From the NCBI GenBank assembly GCA_016219185.1, contig JACRBZ010000061.1:1-64000 (forward strand): 64,000 bases of DNA. The letters are read 5' to 3'. The stretch comes from Deltaproteobacteria bacterium (GTDB taxonomy: Bacteria > Desulfobacterota > Desulfobacteria > Desulfobacterales > Desulfatirhabdiaceae). Positions 17,305-26,543 of this stretch are shown here, piece by piece. Under the pieces are notes generated by a model. The model searched no databases. It was not told where the DNA came from and saw only the letters and a list, made by a program, of their open reading frames with translations. Made by a program: the position numbers and the translations under genes. Each line of letters opens with the position of its first letter. Position 1 is the stretch's first letter.

Positions 17305-17337
17305 GCCAGCGTATGAAAGCAGACAAGAGAGCTTAAA

Positions 17338-19020
17338 ATGATCACTTATTCAGATTTCTGGCGGAATAACCGCTCAGGAAACGAAACAGCCGAGTTCATG
17401 CTCTGTTTACGGGCCTTACGCAAGGTAGCCGGATACCTCGGTCGGAATGTGAAACCGGTGTTCTGGAAAGGGATGGTTGAAACGGATAACCGGTTTATCC
17501 TTCTTGATCCGTTAGTAATCGGAGAGAAATATCCCGTTCCATACGTTACCTTCGATCTCCTTGTTGGCCAGGTGGTACTTGAAGGACTGTCTTCGCTTGA
17601 ATGGCGCGAGTGGGTTACTGACAAAGTGGTGAAAGAGGCTCCGACCGTATCAGATTCTGTTTATCGCTATTTGGAAAATGTCTTCGAGGCTGCCGAGGAT
17701 ATCTATATTCACATGCGGACAAAATCGTCCGTATGGTCTCTTTATCTGACACAATACTGGCAGGCGAAACTAAATAAAAACAGGAGAGATCCGACCCTGC
17801 CGCCCAGCCCGTCGAGTCTTGCAGATGTCTGGCGGACAGAAAGAATACTTGATGAGCAGACAAAGAATCTGCACGGCTATTATTTCGGGCCGCTTGATAT
17901 ATTAAATCATCTCTCCAAAGAGTTGTCTCATATCGCATTGTTTCCCTCCATTGCAGAAAGGCGATCTAAAAGAAAAAATATTTATATGGACGTATGGCGC
18001 AGGATCGCCGATGAAATTTTGAAATGGGAGGAATTTCCGGTTTCCTCTGATGCAATTAAGATTAGAGATGAAGCGGCTCCACAGGGCGAGGTGGATAAAA
18101 GCAAAGACGGGGATGAAAATAACGATACAGGTGAATCAAACCAGGCTTCTGCCGATTCTGGAGATATTTTAATTCGCTTAAAGACCGCTCTTAAAGATCA
18201 GGAGAATGATCTGACGGACACAATCGCTGTGGCCGTGGAAGACCCTGAAGCAAGATCCATGGAAACACTTGTCAGGAAAAGCCAGGCGATAAGCGATATT
18301 CAGTCTGATGATATGCTTGTTAATCGACTTAAGAAGATATTTTTACAGCAGAAGTCCCTTTTTATGCACCGCCGTAAAAGGTATATAAAAAAAACGCAGT
18401 ATGAAGGTAAGGTTGATCACCGGCGTCTTTACCGCGTACCCTTGGATGGCAGGGTTTTTAAAAATAAAGCGATTATTATCTCTGATTTTCCATGGCATGT
18501 TTGTATCATCGCGGATGCGTCATCCTCCATGGGTGGAATGTCGAGCGGCAAAAGGCCATGGGAGACCGCAGAAAAGATTTTTGTCTCACTTGCAAAAGCT
18601 GTTGAAGGATTTAAGAATCTTATTGATATCTATGCATACTCCGAGGACGGGGGCGTATGTGTGCTTACCCAGCTTTATCATGGCGGCAATGTATACTCCA
18701 CTATTCCCAAGGGACGGACCCCGTCAGGCCAGGCCATCATGGCTGCGGCAATGTTGCTAAACAGAAAGTATAAAAACAGTATGATTATCCATATAACCGA
18801 CGGAGCTGCCAATTGTGGGCTTAGTCTTGGTGATACTCTTAAATACTGCCGGGCACATGATGTTGAGGTGATCACAATCGGTTGTGGGTGCAACCTGCAG
18901 ACACAGCAGTTTCTGAAGGGGTATTTTTCGGCAGATCACTTGAACTTTATGGATAATATCAGCGGCCTGTCAGAAACCATTGAAAAATTGTTCCGACAGA
19001 GGATGCTGAAATTAACCTGA
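17338..19020 (+). CDS. VWA-domain partner of MoxR (copy 2, HExxH lost)
   Basis: A 560-aa paralogue of the protein at 5093. The VWA domain is intact (DASSS MIDAS, TPSGQ, HITDGAAN). At the place of HEAMHQTEW it reads LEGLSSLEW, so the zincin-like motif is gone, while the downstream AEDIY (GEDIY in copy 1) stays. A charged linker rich in Asp, Glu, Lys and Asn (about residues 240-270) separates the halves. The two copies have thus split into one with and one without potential metal ligands. It is probably a scaffold or target-recognition partner of the adjacent ATPase. Confidence 0.8.
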   Translation: MITYSDFWRNNRSGNETAEFMLCLRALRKVAGYLGRNVKPVFWKGMVETDNRFILLDPLVIGEKYPVPYVTFDLLVGQVVLEGLSSLEWREWVTDKVVKEAPTVSDSVYRYLENVFEAAEDIYIHMRTKSSVWSLYLTQYWQAKLNKNRRDPTLPPSPSSLADVWRTERILDEQTKNLHGYYFGPLDILNHLSKELSHIALFPSIAERRSKRKNIYMDVWRRIADEILKWEEFPVSSDAIKIRDEAAPQGEVDKSKDGDENNDTGESNQASADSGDILIRLKTALKDQENDLTDTIAVAVEDPEARSMETLVRKSQAISDIQSDDMLVNRLKKIFLQQKSLFMHRRKRYIKKTQYEGKVDHRRLYRVPLDGRVFKNKAIIISDFPWHVCIIADASSSMGGMSSGKRPWETAEKIFVSLAKAVEGFKNLIDIYAYSEDGGVCVLTQLYHGGNVYSTIPKGRTPSGQAIMAAAMLLNRKYKNSMIIHITDGAANCGLSLGDTLKYCRAHDVEVITIGCGCNLQTQQFLKGYFSADHLNFMDNISGLSETIEKLFRQRMLKLT

Positions 19021-19040
19021 AAAAGAGGAATAGCGCCTTA

Positions 19041-19196
19041 ATGTCAAAAGGAATACCAGGCAAAGATAAAGAACAGGACCATAATCACAGACATTGGTTA
19101 ACCGAAGCAGAACAAATATATGCATTATGGGAAAATGCTTATAATCTGGGTGGACAGGAGCAAATTGACCGGCTTACTAATTCTGTATTTATGTAA
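19041..19196 (+). CDS. Small ORF, 51 aa, before the biotin carrier
   Basis: Below the ORF-track length. The ATG is preceded by AAAGAGG, and the frame runs to TAA at 19194-19196. The protein is polar with a His/Asp-rich start (KEQDHNHRHW) and ends in NLGGQEQIDRLTN. The latter faintly recalls the 'GGG..RI..QH' stretch near the start of acyl-CoA carboxylase beta subunits. It could be a true small protein of a biotin enzyme or a truncated carboxylase start. It lies between the VWA gene and the lone biotin carrier, in the same direction. Confidence 0.45.
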   Translation: MSKGIPGKDKEQDHNHRHWLTEAEQIYALWENAYNLGGQEQIDRLTNSVFM

Positions 19197-19220
19197 GACT
19201 TACATCAAAAGGAAGACGAA

Positions 19221-19436
19221 ATGAGCATAGAAATCTTATCACCAATGCCGGGAACTGTTGTAAGGATTTTAGTAAAAGAAGGCGATACCGTTCAAGAAGG
19301 TGAAGCTGTTATCGTGCTTGAATCCATGAAAATGGAAAACCATATCAGCACAAAATCTTCAGGAACGGTTAAGGAAATAAAGGTGTCTGAACAAGATAAA
19401 GTTGCTTCCAAAGCAATATTGATGATTATTGGCTGA
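19221..19436 (+). CDS. Stand-alone biotin carboxyl carrier protein
   Basis: A 71-aa single biotinyl domain with the biotinylation motif ESMKMEN at about residue 33-39 and a strong AAAAGGAAG before the ATG. It carries biotin for a carboxylase or decarboxylase. The carboxylase alpha subunit at 21739 already has its own biotinyl domain, so this one either serves another enzyme or is left from a different carboxylase. It is the last gene of the AT-rich left block; a decayed transposase follows. Confidence 0.85.
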   Translation: MSIEILSPMPGTVVRILVKEGDTVQEGEAVIVLESMKMENHISTKSSGTVKEIKVSEQDKVASKAILMIIG

Positions 19437-19504
19437 TGTGAACCAAATTTGAAGTTCTCGTAAATAGTCAAAAGCCATAATGAATCTTAATCATTCAACA
19501 ACAG

Positions 19505-19945
19505 CTATTCATAACAGAAATATGGTTTAAAGAAGCAAAATAGCTCTTTGACAATCTTAAGAATCCAGCTTGGAGAGAGATAGGTGTGCAATTTGCCCCT
19601 AACTGCCATGCCTCGGGCAGTTTTTACCACTGCTGCCCTGAATACATTCACGGCATTCAGGGTGGCACCGCCCATCACTGGCGATACAATCTCAACCGCC
19701 ATTTCATCGGCTTTTTGGGTGTTGTCGTCGCTGCCGTAAAGGCTGTCAGCCAGCACGACCTCTGGCATCATTTTCTGCTCTTTCACAGATTCAATTGCAG
19801 GTATCCAGGTTGTGCTGAGCCACCAGATCCCGGACCGGAAGAATAGGAAGACCTTCTTTCTGAAAAATTCCTACCCAGGAAGCTTCCATGAGTTTTCGGC
19901 GTTTTTCACCCAAAAACTCCCATGGATCGAAGATTTGAAGTTGTT
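19505..19945 (-). pseudogene. Degenerate IS transposase remnant
   Basis: On the minus strand an N-terminal piece (FDPWEFLGEKRRKLMEASW, about 19945 to 19820) ends in a stop. A second piece follows, with PEVVLADSLYGSDDN and VEIVSPVMG. These are recognisable DDE-transposase segments, probably of the IS1182/ISNCY type. The central part is missing and the C terminus is foreign. It fills the 723-base gap 19437-20159 between the AT-rich synthase cluster and the GC-rich carboxylase genes and marks a recombination seam. I saw no terminal repeats. Confidence 0.65.
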
Positions 19946-20159
19946 TTGATTATTATCACGGATCATGGTTATTTTACCGATAAGAGCTTGAAATATGACT
20001 CATACATATCAGCAAATCGCATAAAATCAAGCTTTATATTTTTGATTATGTATATTTTCAAATAGTTATGGTTTTATTCTTTTTACGATTTCATGAAGAG
20101 TGATTTATATTTTCGTTCACTGCCCGGAAAAGGGGTCCGGTTATTCCCTGGAGGAATTT

Positions 20160-21728
20160 ATGGTATTGCCTTTGCATGACAATCTTTCAAGACTTGAGGA
20201 GATGCGCCGGGAGTCGATACAGGGCGGCGGAGAGGATCGAATCGACGCCCAGCACCGGAGAGGAAAACTTACGGCCCGTGAACGCATCGACCTTCTGCTG
20301 GATGAAGGTTCTTTTGAGGAGTTTGATATCCTGAAGACCGGAAGGGGCGGCTCTCTGGGGGAAGACGCCGAGAGATCTCCGGGCCGTTACCCCGGAGATG
20401 GCGTGGTGACGGGCCATGGAACCATCGATGGCCGGGAGGTGTTTGTCTTCAGCCAGGACTTTACCGTTATCGGGGGTTCCCTGGGAGAGGCCCATTCCCA
20501 GAAAATAAGCAAGGTCATGGACCATGCGGTCCGGGTCGGCTCGCCCATCATCGGGCTGAACGACTCCGGCGGCGCCCGGATTCAGGAAGGGGTGGATGCG
20601 CTGGCGGCTTACGGGGAGATTTTCCATCGAAATGTCGAAGCCAGCGGCGTGGTCCCCCAGATTTCCTGCATCATGGGGCCGTGCGCGGGCGGTGCGGTTT
20701 ACAGCCCGGCCATGACCGATTTTATCTTTATGGTTGAAAACTCCTCCAACATGTTCGTTACAGGCCCGAATGTCGTCAAAACCGTCATTCATCAGGATAT
20801 CAGCGCGGAGGAACTGGGAGGCGCCCAGGTTCACGGAACCGTCAGCGGCGTTGCCCATTTTGTGGTTCCAAACGATATTCTCTGCCTTCGGGAAGTCCGC
20901 AGGCTGATCAGTTTTCTGCCTTCCAACAATCGCCTGAAGGCGCCTTTTCTCGATTTAAGGGATCCGCCCGAACGTACGGACCCGGCCCTCGATCACCTGG
21001 TTCCCCCGAATCCCAATCAGACTTATGACATGAACGTCCTGATTTACAGCATTCTGGACGGCGCCGAATTTCTGGAGATTCATGCGGGTTTTGCCCGGAA
21101 CATCATCTGCGGGTTCGGCCGGATGGGGGGGCAGACCATCGGACTTGTGGCCAATCAGCCCGCGGTTCTTGCGGGCGTTCTGGACAGCAATGCCTCCACC
21201 AAGGCGGCCCGGTTTGTCCGGTTCTGCGACGCCTTCAACATTCCCCTGATCTGCCTGGTGGATGTTCCCGGATTCATGCCGGGTCCGGAACAGGAACACG
21301 GGGGGATCATCCGGCACGGGGCCAAGCTTCTGTACGCCTTTATCGAGGCCACGGTGCCGCGGATCACGGTGATTGTGAGAAAAGCCTATGGCGGCGCCTA
21401 TCTGGTGATGAACTCCAAGCACATTCACTGCGATATCAATTATGCGTGGCCAACGGCCGAGATTGCCGTACTGGGGCCCCGGGGCGCGGTGGAAGTCATT
21501 TACCGCAAGGAAATCAAGGAATCCGGCGATCCGGACGCCACCATGGCCGAAAAAATGGAACTCTACCGAAAAGCCTTTGTAAACCCGTTTCTGGCTGCCA
21601 AACGCGGCTACATCGATGATGTGATCTTTCCCAGAGACACCCGGCACCGCCTGATCCGGACCCTGCAGTTTCTGGAAAGCAAAAAGACCCGCCGGCCGGA
21701 TCGCAAACACGGCAATATTCCCCTGTGA
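20160..21728 (+). CDS. Acyl-CoA carboxylase beta subunit (carboxyltransferase)
   Basis: A 522-aa carboxyltransferase of the propionyl/methylcrotonyl-CoA carboxylase type. The start is taken at 20160 behind CTGGAGGA; the track start at 20100 precedes it without support. It opens with the family signature [23 protein letters not shown]. The crotonase-like halves carry GGARIQEG and [10 protein letters not shown] (first oxyanion hole) and [11 protein letters not shown] (second). It accepts carboxyl from biotin and passes it to an acyl-CoA. The alpha subunit follows 10 bases on. The G+C content is visibly higher than to the left, which supports separate ancestry. Confidence 0.92.
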   Translation: MVLPLHDNLSRLEEMRRESIQGGGEDRIDAQHRRGKLTARERIDLLLDEGSFEEFDILKTGRGGSLGEDAERSPGRYPGDGVVTGHGTIDGREVFVFSQDFTVIGGSLGEAHSQKISKVMDHAVRVGSPIIGLNDSGGARIQEGVDALAAYGEIFHRNVEASGVVPQISCIMGPCAGGAVYSPAMTDFIFMVENSSNMFVTGPNVVKTVIHQDISAEELGGAQVHGTVSGVAHFVVPNDILCLREVRRLISFLPSNNRLKAPFLDLRDPPERTDPALDHLVPPNPNQTYDMNVLIYSILDGAEFLEIHAGFARNIICGFGRMGGQTIGLVANQPAVLAGVLDSNASTKAARFVRFCDAFNIPLICLVDVPGFMPGPEQEHGGIIRHGAKLLYAFIEATVPRITVIVRKAYGGAYLVMNSKHIHCDINYAWPTAEIAVLGPRGAVEVIYRKEIKESGDPDATMAEKMELYRKAFVNPFLAAKRGYIDDVIFPRDTRHRLIRTLQFLESKKTRRPDRKHGNIPL

Positions 21729-21738
21729 GAGGTTGATG

Positions 21739-23748
21739 ATGTTCAAGAAAATCCTGATTGCCAATCGTGGCGAAATTGCTGTCCGGATCATCCGAACCTG
21801 CAAGCGGATGGGCGTTGAAACCGTTGCGGTATTTTCCGAGGCCGATGCCAGAAGCCTTCATGTGCAGGAAGCGGACGCAGCGGTTTTCGTCGGCAAAGCG
21901 CGTTCCGCGGAATCCTACCTGGTTCCTGAAAAAATCATTGATGCGGCGCTGAAGACCGGCTGCCTGGCCATTCACCCCGGTTACGGGTTTCTGTCCGAAA
22001 ACGCCGGGTTCAGCGAAAAAGTCCGCCTTTCCGGCATGGTGTTTATCGGTCCGACGGCTGAGGCAATTGCAACCCTTGGGGACAAGATCGCCTCCAAGGC
22101 CCTGGCCCTGAAGTCCGGGGTCCCGGTGGTTCCCGGACATATCGGATTGCTGTCCGGACTGGAAGAGGCCGAAGCCATCGCGGAGCAGATCGGCTTTCCC
22201 GTTCTATTAAAGCCCGCGGCCGGCGGGGGCGGAAAAGGCATGCGGGTTGTATCTTGCAAAGAAGAAATGGGACCTGCGTTTTTTGCCTGTCAGGAAGAAA
22301 CCCGAAAAGCCTTCGGGGACCCGCATCTGTTTCTCGAGCGTTACATCGCCAATCCCCGGCATATCGAGATTCAAATCCTGGCGGACCGGTATGGAAATGT
22401 GATTCACCTTGGCGAAAGGGAGTGTTCCATTCAGCGCCGGCATCAGAAGGTCATTGAGGAAACCCCGTCTCCGGCAGTGGATCCGGCGCTTCGCCAGAAG
22501 ATGGGAGCCATGGCATGCAGCCTTGCCAGGGAAGCCGGCTACACCAATGCCGGAACCGTTGAGTTCATCATGGATGAAGACCGGAACATGTATTTTCTGG
22601 AAATGAACACCCGGCTTCAGGTGGAGCATCCCGTGACGGAGTTAGTGACAGGTCTGGATCTGGTGGAGCTTCAGCTTAAAATCGCTTACGGGGAAGTGCT
22701 TCCCCTTCGCCAGGAAGACGTATCCTTTAACGGCTCGGCCATTGAAGCCCGGATCTGCGCCGAGGATCCGTCCCGGAATTTTCTGCCGGCAACCGGCATG
22801 ATCACCCGGTATGCCCCGCCGCGGGGAAAAAACATCCGGGTGGACAGCGGCATCGTGGCAGGAAGCGTGGTCAGCGTTTATTATGACTCGCTGCTGGCCA
22901 AGGTGATCAGTTGGGGGGAGACCCGGGAAGGTGCGCGAATGGCGCTTGTCACCGCCCTGAACGGATATCATGTCGAGGGGGTGATCACCAATGTCGATTT
23001 CGTCAACCTGATCCTGAATCATCCGGCCTTTGCATCCGCAGAGCTCTCGACCCGGTTTATCGAACAGCATTTTGACAATGAAAAGGCAAAGATTCCGCCG
23101 CCAGCCGATCTGCTCAGCCTGATGGCCATTGCAACCACGCTGGTGTACCACAACCGTCAAAAGCTGATCCGGGAATCCTTAAAGCCCATGGCGGCGCATG
23201 TCGGCGGGTCCGAAAGGCCAAGAGCCTGGTATCATTACATGGTCAAGGGAGAAGCGGATATTTTCGAGCTTCGTCTCCAGGGAAATCCCGAGCTGAAGAC
23301 CTGGACCGTCTGGGCCAACGGCAATCAGTACCAGGTGGTCACGCCGGACCTGGAGTTTTACCGAAGGCGCATCAAGCTGAGTATCAACGGCAAGTCCCGG
23401 ATGTTCCGGCTTCAGTTCCGGGGCAATTTTATCTGGGCCGCCTTTTGCGGCATTACCCGGGTTTTTGAGGTCTACAGCCCACAGGAATGGGAGCTGGCCC
23501 AATTCATGCCCAAAGTCCGGAAGCGGGTTCTGGACAATGTCCTGGAATGCCCCATGCCAGGGCTTGTGGTGGATATCCGTGTTCGGAAAGGGGACCGGGT
23601 TTACCGGGGTCAGGAACTGGTTATTGTGGAATCCATGAAAATGGAAAGCGGTGTGGCCTCTCCCTGCGATGGCGAAGTGCTTGAGATACTGATTGAAAAA
23701 GGCCAGGCCGTGGACACGGGCTATATCCTGATGCGCTTTAAGCATTGA
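21739..23748 (+). CDS. Acyl-CoA carboxylase alpha subunit (biotin carboxylase plus biotin carrier)
   Basis: 669 aa from the ATG at 21739; GAGAGG lies six bases before it, and the alternative start at 21736 adds one Met. The biotin carboxylase domain opens KILIANRGEIAVRI. The ATP-grasp loop is KPAAGGGGKGMR, and the catalytic region EMNTRLQVEHPVTE follows. A linker (about 480-590) joins it to a C-terminal biotinyl domain with ESMKMES. It forms a two-gene acyl-CoA carboxylase with the upstream gene. The specificity (acetyl-, propionyl- or a branched acyl-CoA) cannot be read from sequence. A KAS III-like gene follows, which would fit supply of a malonyl-type extender. Confidence 0.92.
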   Translation: MFKKILIANRGEIAVRIIRTCKRMGVETVAVFSEADARSLHVQEADAAVFVGKARSAESYLVPEKIIDAALKTGCLAIHPGYGFLSENAGFSEKVRLSGMVFIGPTAEAIATLGDKIASKALALKSGVPVVPGHIGLLSGLEEAEAIAEQIGFPVLLKPAAGGGGKGMRVVSCKEEMGPAFFACQEETRKAFGDPHLFLERYIANPRHIEIQILADRYGNVIHLGERECSIQRRHQKVIEETPSPAVDPALRQKMGAMACSLAREAGYTNAGTVEFIMDEDRNMYFLEMNTRLQVEHPVTELVTGLDLVELQLKIAYGEVLPLRQEDVSFNGSAIEARICAEDPSRNFLPATGMITRYAPPRGKNIRVDSGIVAGSVVSVYYDSLLAKVISWGETREGARMALVTALNGYHVEGVITNVDFVNLILNHPAFASAELSTRFIEQHFDNEKAKIPPPADLLSLMAIATTLVYHNRQKLIRESLKPMAAHVGGSERPRAWYHYMVKGEADIFELRLQGNPELKTWTVWANGNQYQVVTPDLEFYRRRIKLSINGKSRMFRLQFRGNFIWAAFCGITRVFEVYSPQEWELAQFMPKVRKRVLDNVLECPMPGLVVDIRVRKGDRVYRGQELVIVESMKMESGVASPCDGEVLEILIEKGQAVDTGYILMRFKH

Positions 23749-24074
23749 TGGCTTCGTAAACGCTCATGGCAGTTCCTGCCACCCCCGATCATGAAAATGT
23801 ATTTTCACGGTAAAAAGCTGGGTTACGCCGCTTCGCGGCGCTGTATCATAAAATAACTTCGGGGAAGTTTTTTGGAAGTCCATTTGCTTCGTTGCGCTAC
23901 AACCTTCGTCATTGAGGCGTACCCAAAAGTACGCCTCACTCCCCCTCTGTGTCAGGATAGATGTCGGGTGTTCCAGTCAATACGGTATCCGCTCCCGAGT
24001 CTTGTCCATGAGGCGGATCGGAATTGTCATCTGAATCCATTTGGCTTACTATAAAATAGGAGATAAGAATCCCT
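23749..24074 (+). other. Gap between carboxylase and KAS III genes, with inverted repeats
   Basis: No gene is seen in these 326 bases; the small ORFs here are not convincing. GCCGCTTCGCGGC (near 23828) and the perfect repeat GAGGCGTAC-CCAAAA-GTACGCCTC (23914-23937) look like a dispersed REP/BIME-type palindrome element. Neither is followed by a clear T-run. An AGGAG at 24058-24062 belongs to the next gene. Confidence 0.5.
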
Positions 24075-25088
24075 TTGGAATATGCAGCTCAACTAACCGG
24101 AACAGGCTCGGCCTTTCCCCGAAACCGGATCTCAAACACGGATATTTCACAGAAACTGGCGCTATCCGGAATCGAAACCAGCGATTCCTGGATACGGGAA
24201 CGGACCGGCATTGCCGAAAGACGCATGTCGATGCCGGGAAATCCGGAAGAACACAACTCATCCCTTGGCCTTGCGGCTGCGTTAAACGCCTTGAAGATGG
24301 CCGGAAAAACCCCGCTTGACATTGATCAGATCGTCTATTCCACCTGCACGCCGGATACCATTATTCCGTCGACTGCCTGCTGGCTTCAGCATAAGCTGGG
24401 TGCTGCCAGGGCCTGGGGGATGGATTTGAATGCCGCCTGTTCGGGCTTCATTTACGGACTGAGCATTGCCGATCAGTTCATTCGTTCCGGACAAGTCAAG
24501 ACAGCCCTGGTGATCGGCGCCGAAATTCTGAGCTCCATCACCAACTGGGAAGATCGCTCATCCTGCATTCTGTTTGGAGACGGGGCAGGCGCCGCCATTG
24601 TCGAGCGAACGCAGGAGACATCGGCGCATCGCATCCTTTCCACCCATCTGCTGTCTGACGGCACCCTCTGGGAACTGCTTCATATTCCCGCCGGCGGCTC
24701 GGCCCAGCCGGTGACGCCTGAGATGATTTCTCAAAATTTGAATAAAATCCATATGAATGGCCGGGAAATCTTCAAGATCGCCGTCAGAACCCTGAGCAGC
24801 TTTGCGCTGAAGGCATTGAAAAAAAACCAGATGACGGTTGACATGCTGGACTGGTTTATTCCCCATCAGGCCAATTTCCGCATTATCGAGGCTGTGGCAA
24901 AGCGGCTGAATCTGCCCATGGAAAAAGTTCTGGTCAATGTGGACCGTTACGGAAACACGTCATCCGCGACCGTGCCTACCATGATGGATGAGGCGGTCCG
25001 GGATGGCCGCATTCAAAAAGGCCAGACCGTGCTTCTGGATGCTTTCGGAGCGGGCCTCACTTACGGGGCCGTACTGCTGAGATGGTAA
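24075..25088 (+). CDS. 3-oxoacyl-ACP synthase III-like condensing enzyme
   Basis: A 337-aa FabH-type protein with a TTG start behind AGGAG (12-base spacing). It shows the full triad: Cys in DLNAACSGF, His in FIPHQAN and Asn in YGNTSSA, so it should condense an acyl-CoA starter with a malonyl unit. No acyl carrier, ketoreductase or dehydratase genes follow; the next gene is convergent. With the carboxylase pair it forms a GC-rich three-gene island. It could make a specialised 3-oxoacyl thioester, or work in the reverse direction in degradation (inference). Confidence 0.88.
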   Translation: MEYAAQLTGTGSAFPRNRISNTDISQKLALSGIETSDSWIRERTGIAERRMSMPGNPEEHNSSLGLAAALNALKMAGKTPLDIDQIVYSTCTPDTIIPSTACWLQHKLGAARAWGMDLNAACSGFIYGLSIADQFIRSGQVKTALVIGAEILSSITNWEDRSSCILFGDGAGAAIVERTQETSAHRILSTHLLSDGTLWELLHIPAGGSAQPVTPEMISQNLNKIHMNGREIFKIAVRTLSSFALKALKKNQMTVDMLDWFIPHQANFRIIEAVAKRLNLPMEKVLVNVDRYGNTSSATVPTMMDEAVRDGRIQKGQTVLLDAFGAGLTYGAVLLRW

Positions 25089-25190
25089 GAAAAGCATTGA
25101 AGCGGAGTATCCATTCATGCTGAGCATTGTTTCAGGGTATTACCGAGGGTTCTATACAGGAGAACGGAAGAAGAGTTTTGCGCTATTACC

Positions 25191-26423
25191 TTATTTCTGT
25201 TCATCATCCTGTCCCCCATCAACCACGACACGATTGCGGCCCGATCTTTTGGCATGGTACAGCGCCTGATCAGCCGCAAGGATCAGCGCTTCCGGGCCGG
25301 CCTGCAAAAGCTGGCCGGGCACAATGCTCGCCACTCCTAAACTCGCCGTGACATGGACTTGGACGTTATTTTTATTGGAAATCATCTTTTCCGAAACTTC
25401 CTTACATAACTGCTCAGCGACAATCCGAGCCTGTTCCGCACTGGTGTCGATGAGCATAAGCGCAAACTCCTCGCCACCGTAACGTGCCGCCAAATCCCCC
25501 GGACGGCGCGCATAGCCCTTGAGCAATGAACCTACAACACTCAGGCACTCGTCACCGGCCTGATGACCATAGGTATCGTTAAACAGCTTGAAGTGATCGA
25601 TATCAAGCATGATAAATCCGATTGATTCACAATTTCGTTTAGCGCGTTGCCATTCACGGGACAGGGTACTATCAAAGCTACGACGGTTGGCGATTTGGGT
25701 GAGGCCGTCGATGGTACTGAGAAATTGTAGACTCAGATTCAATTCTTCGAGCTGACGATTCGTAATGGAAATCATGCGTGATTGCAGATAATTCTGGCGC
25801 AAAGAGCGTTCCATCAGGAAAGCGCCGATTAGGGCGCAACCCGAGGAAGCAATAAACACGTAATTGCCGATGAGCACAACGGCCAGAAATGATATGTTGC
25901 TCTTCAGATCAAAGCAGATCAGTTCAACATTGATCGTGATTAACATGATGATTGCAGCGCACACCCCCCATTTGAACTGTATGCGAGACACCGCATACAA
26001 TATTATCAGCACAATGGTGACAGAGTTATAGTAATAATAGCTGTAAGGTTCGGGCGAATTCAGGGCGATTGCCATCATCCCACCTACGAAAACACAATAG
26101 AAGATGGTGGAAAAAAGTTGGTGTTGGTCTTCAATGCCACGTCTGAAGAAGATCAGCATCAGACCCAGCATGGGCGCTCCCGCAACCAGCCGTATAAACC
26201 ACGTCCGGCCGGCCACCTCGGGCATGAAGACTATATCGAGTACGCCGCAGGTCATGAAGACAATGAGCCCTATTATTCCGGCGATCTGCATGTGCGCGCA
26301 GTAAAGGTGCGTATAATCCTGCTGGAATTCGCGCTCCAATTCGTTGTTGAAGCGCAGACGCCAGCCATGATCATCCATAAACTGGCGCAAGGCATTAAGT
26401 TCGTCAATGTTCATGAGGTTCAT
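25191..26423 (-). CDS. Membrane diguanylate cyclase (GGDEF)
   Basis: A 410-aa protein. About six hydrophobic helices occupy residues 40-215 (a MASE-like sensor). Then comes a short coiled helix and a GGDEF domain with RYGGEEFAL (active GGEEF) and the allosteric RxxD site (RPGD) five residues before it. It should make c-di-GMP and be feedback-inhibited. It is convergent with the KAS III gene, with 102 bases between stops and no clear terminator. The start at 26423 lies within MNLMNID, with an alternative at the second Met. Confidence 0.9.
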   Translation of the reverse strand: MNLMNIDELNALRQFMDDHGWRLRFNNELEREFQQDYTHLYCAHMQIAGIIGLIVFMTCGVLDIVFMPEVAGRTWFIRLVAGAPMLGLMLIFFRRGIEDQHQLFSTIFYCVFVGGMMAIALNSPEPYSYYYYNSVTIVLIILYAVSRIQFKWGVCAAIIMLITINVELICFDLKSNISFLAVVLIGNYVFIASSGCALIGAFLMERSLRQNYLQSRMISITNRQLEELNLSLQFLSTIDGLTQIANRRSFDSTLSREWQRAKRNCESIGFIMLDIDHFKLFNDTYGHQAGDECLSVVGSLLKGYARRPGDLAARYGGEEFALMLIDTSAEQARIVAEQLCKEVSEKMISNKNNVQVHVTASLGVASIVPGQLLQAGPEALILAADQALYHAKRSGRNRVVVDGGQDDEQK

Positions 26424-26543
26424 CGCTTTCTAAAGTGAGTAAATAGTTTATGATAATCATGCACCGTGCAAAGGCGATGTTTTCCAGTATGTGAAAATCC
26501 CGCACCGCTGGTGACCCTCTTTTTCAGCCCTCAACCACCTCAT

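Noticed and set aside
20187-21803. Long minus-strand ORFs of 223 and 282 aa opposite the carboxylase beta gene
   Set aside because: GC-rich genes leave few stops on the opposite strand; the plus frame carries all family motifs.
26424-26543. Possible c-di-GMP or other riboswitch upstream of the GGDEF gene
   Set aside because: Only a short TGCAC-C-GTGCA dyad is visible; no GEMM or other recognised core.
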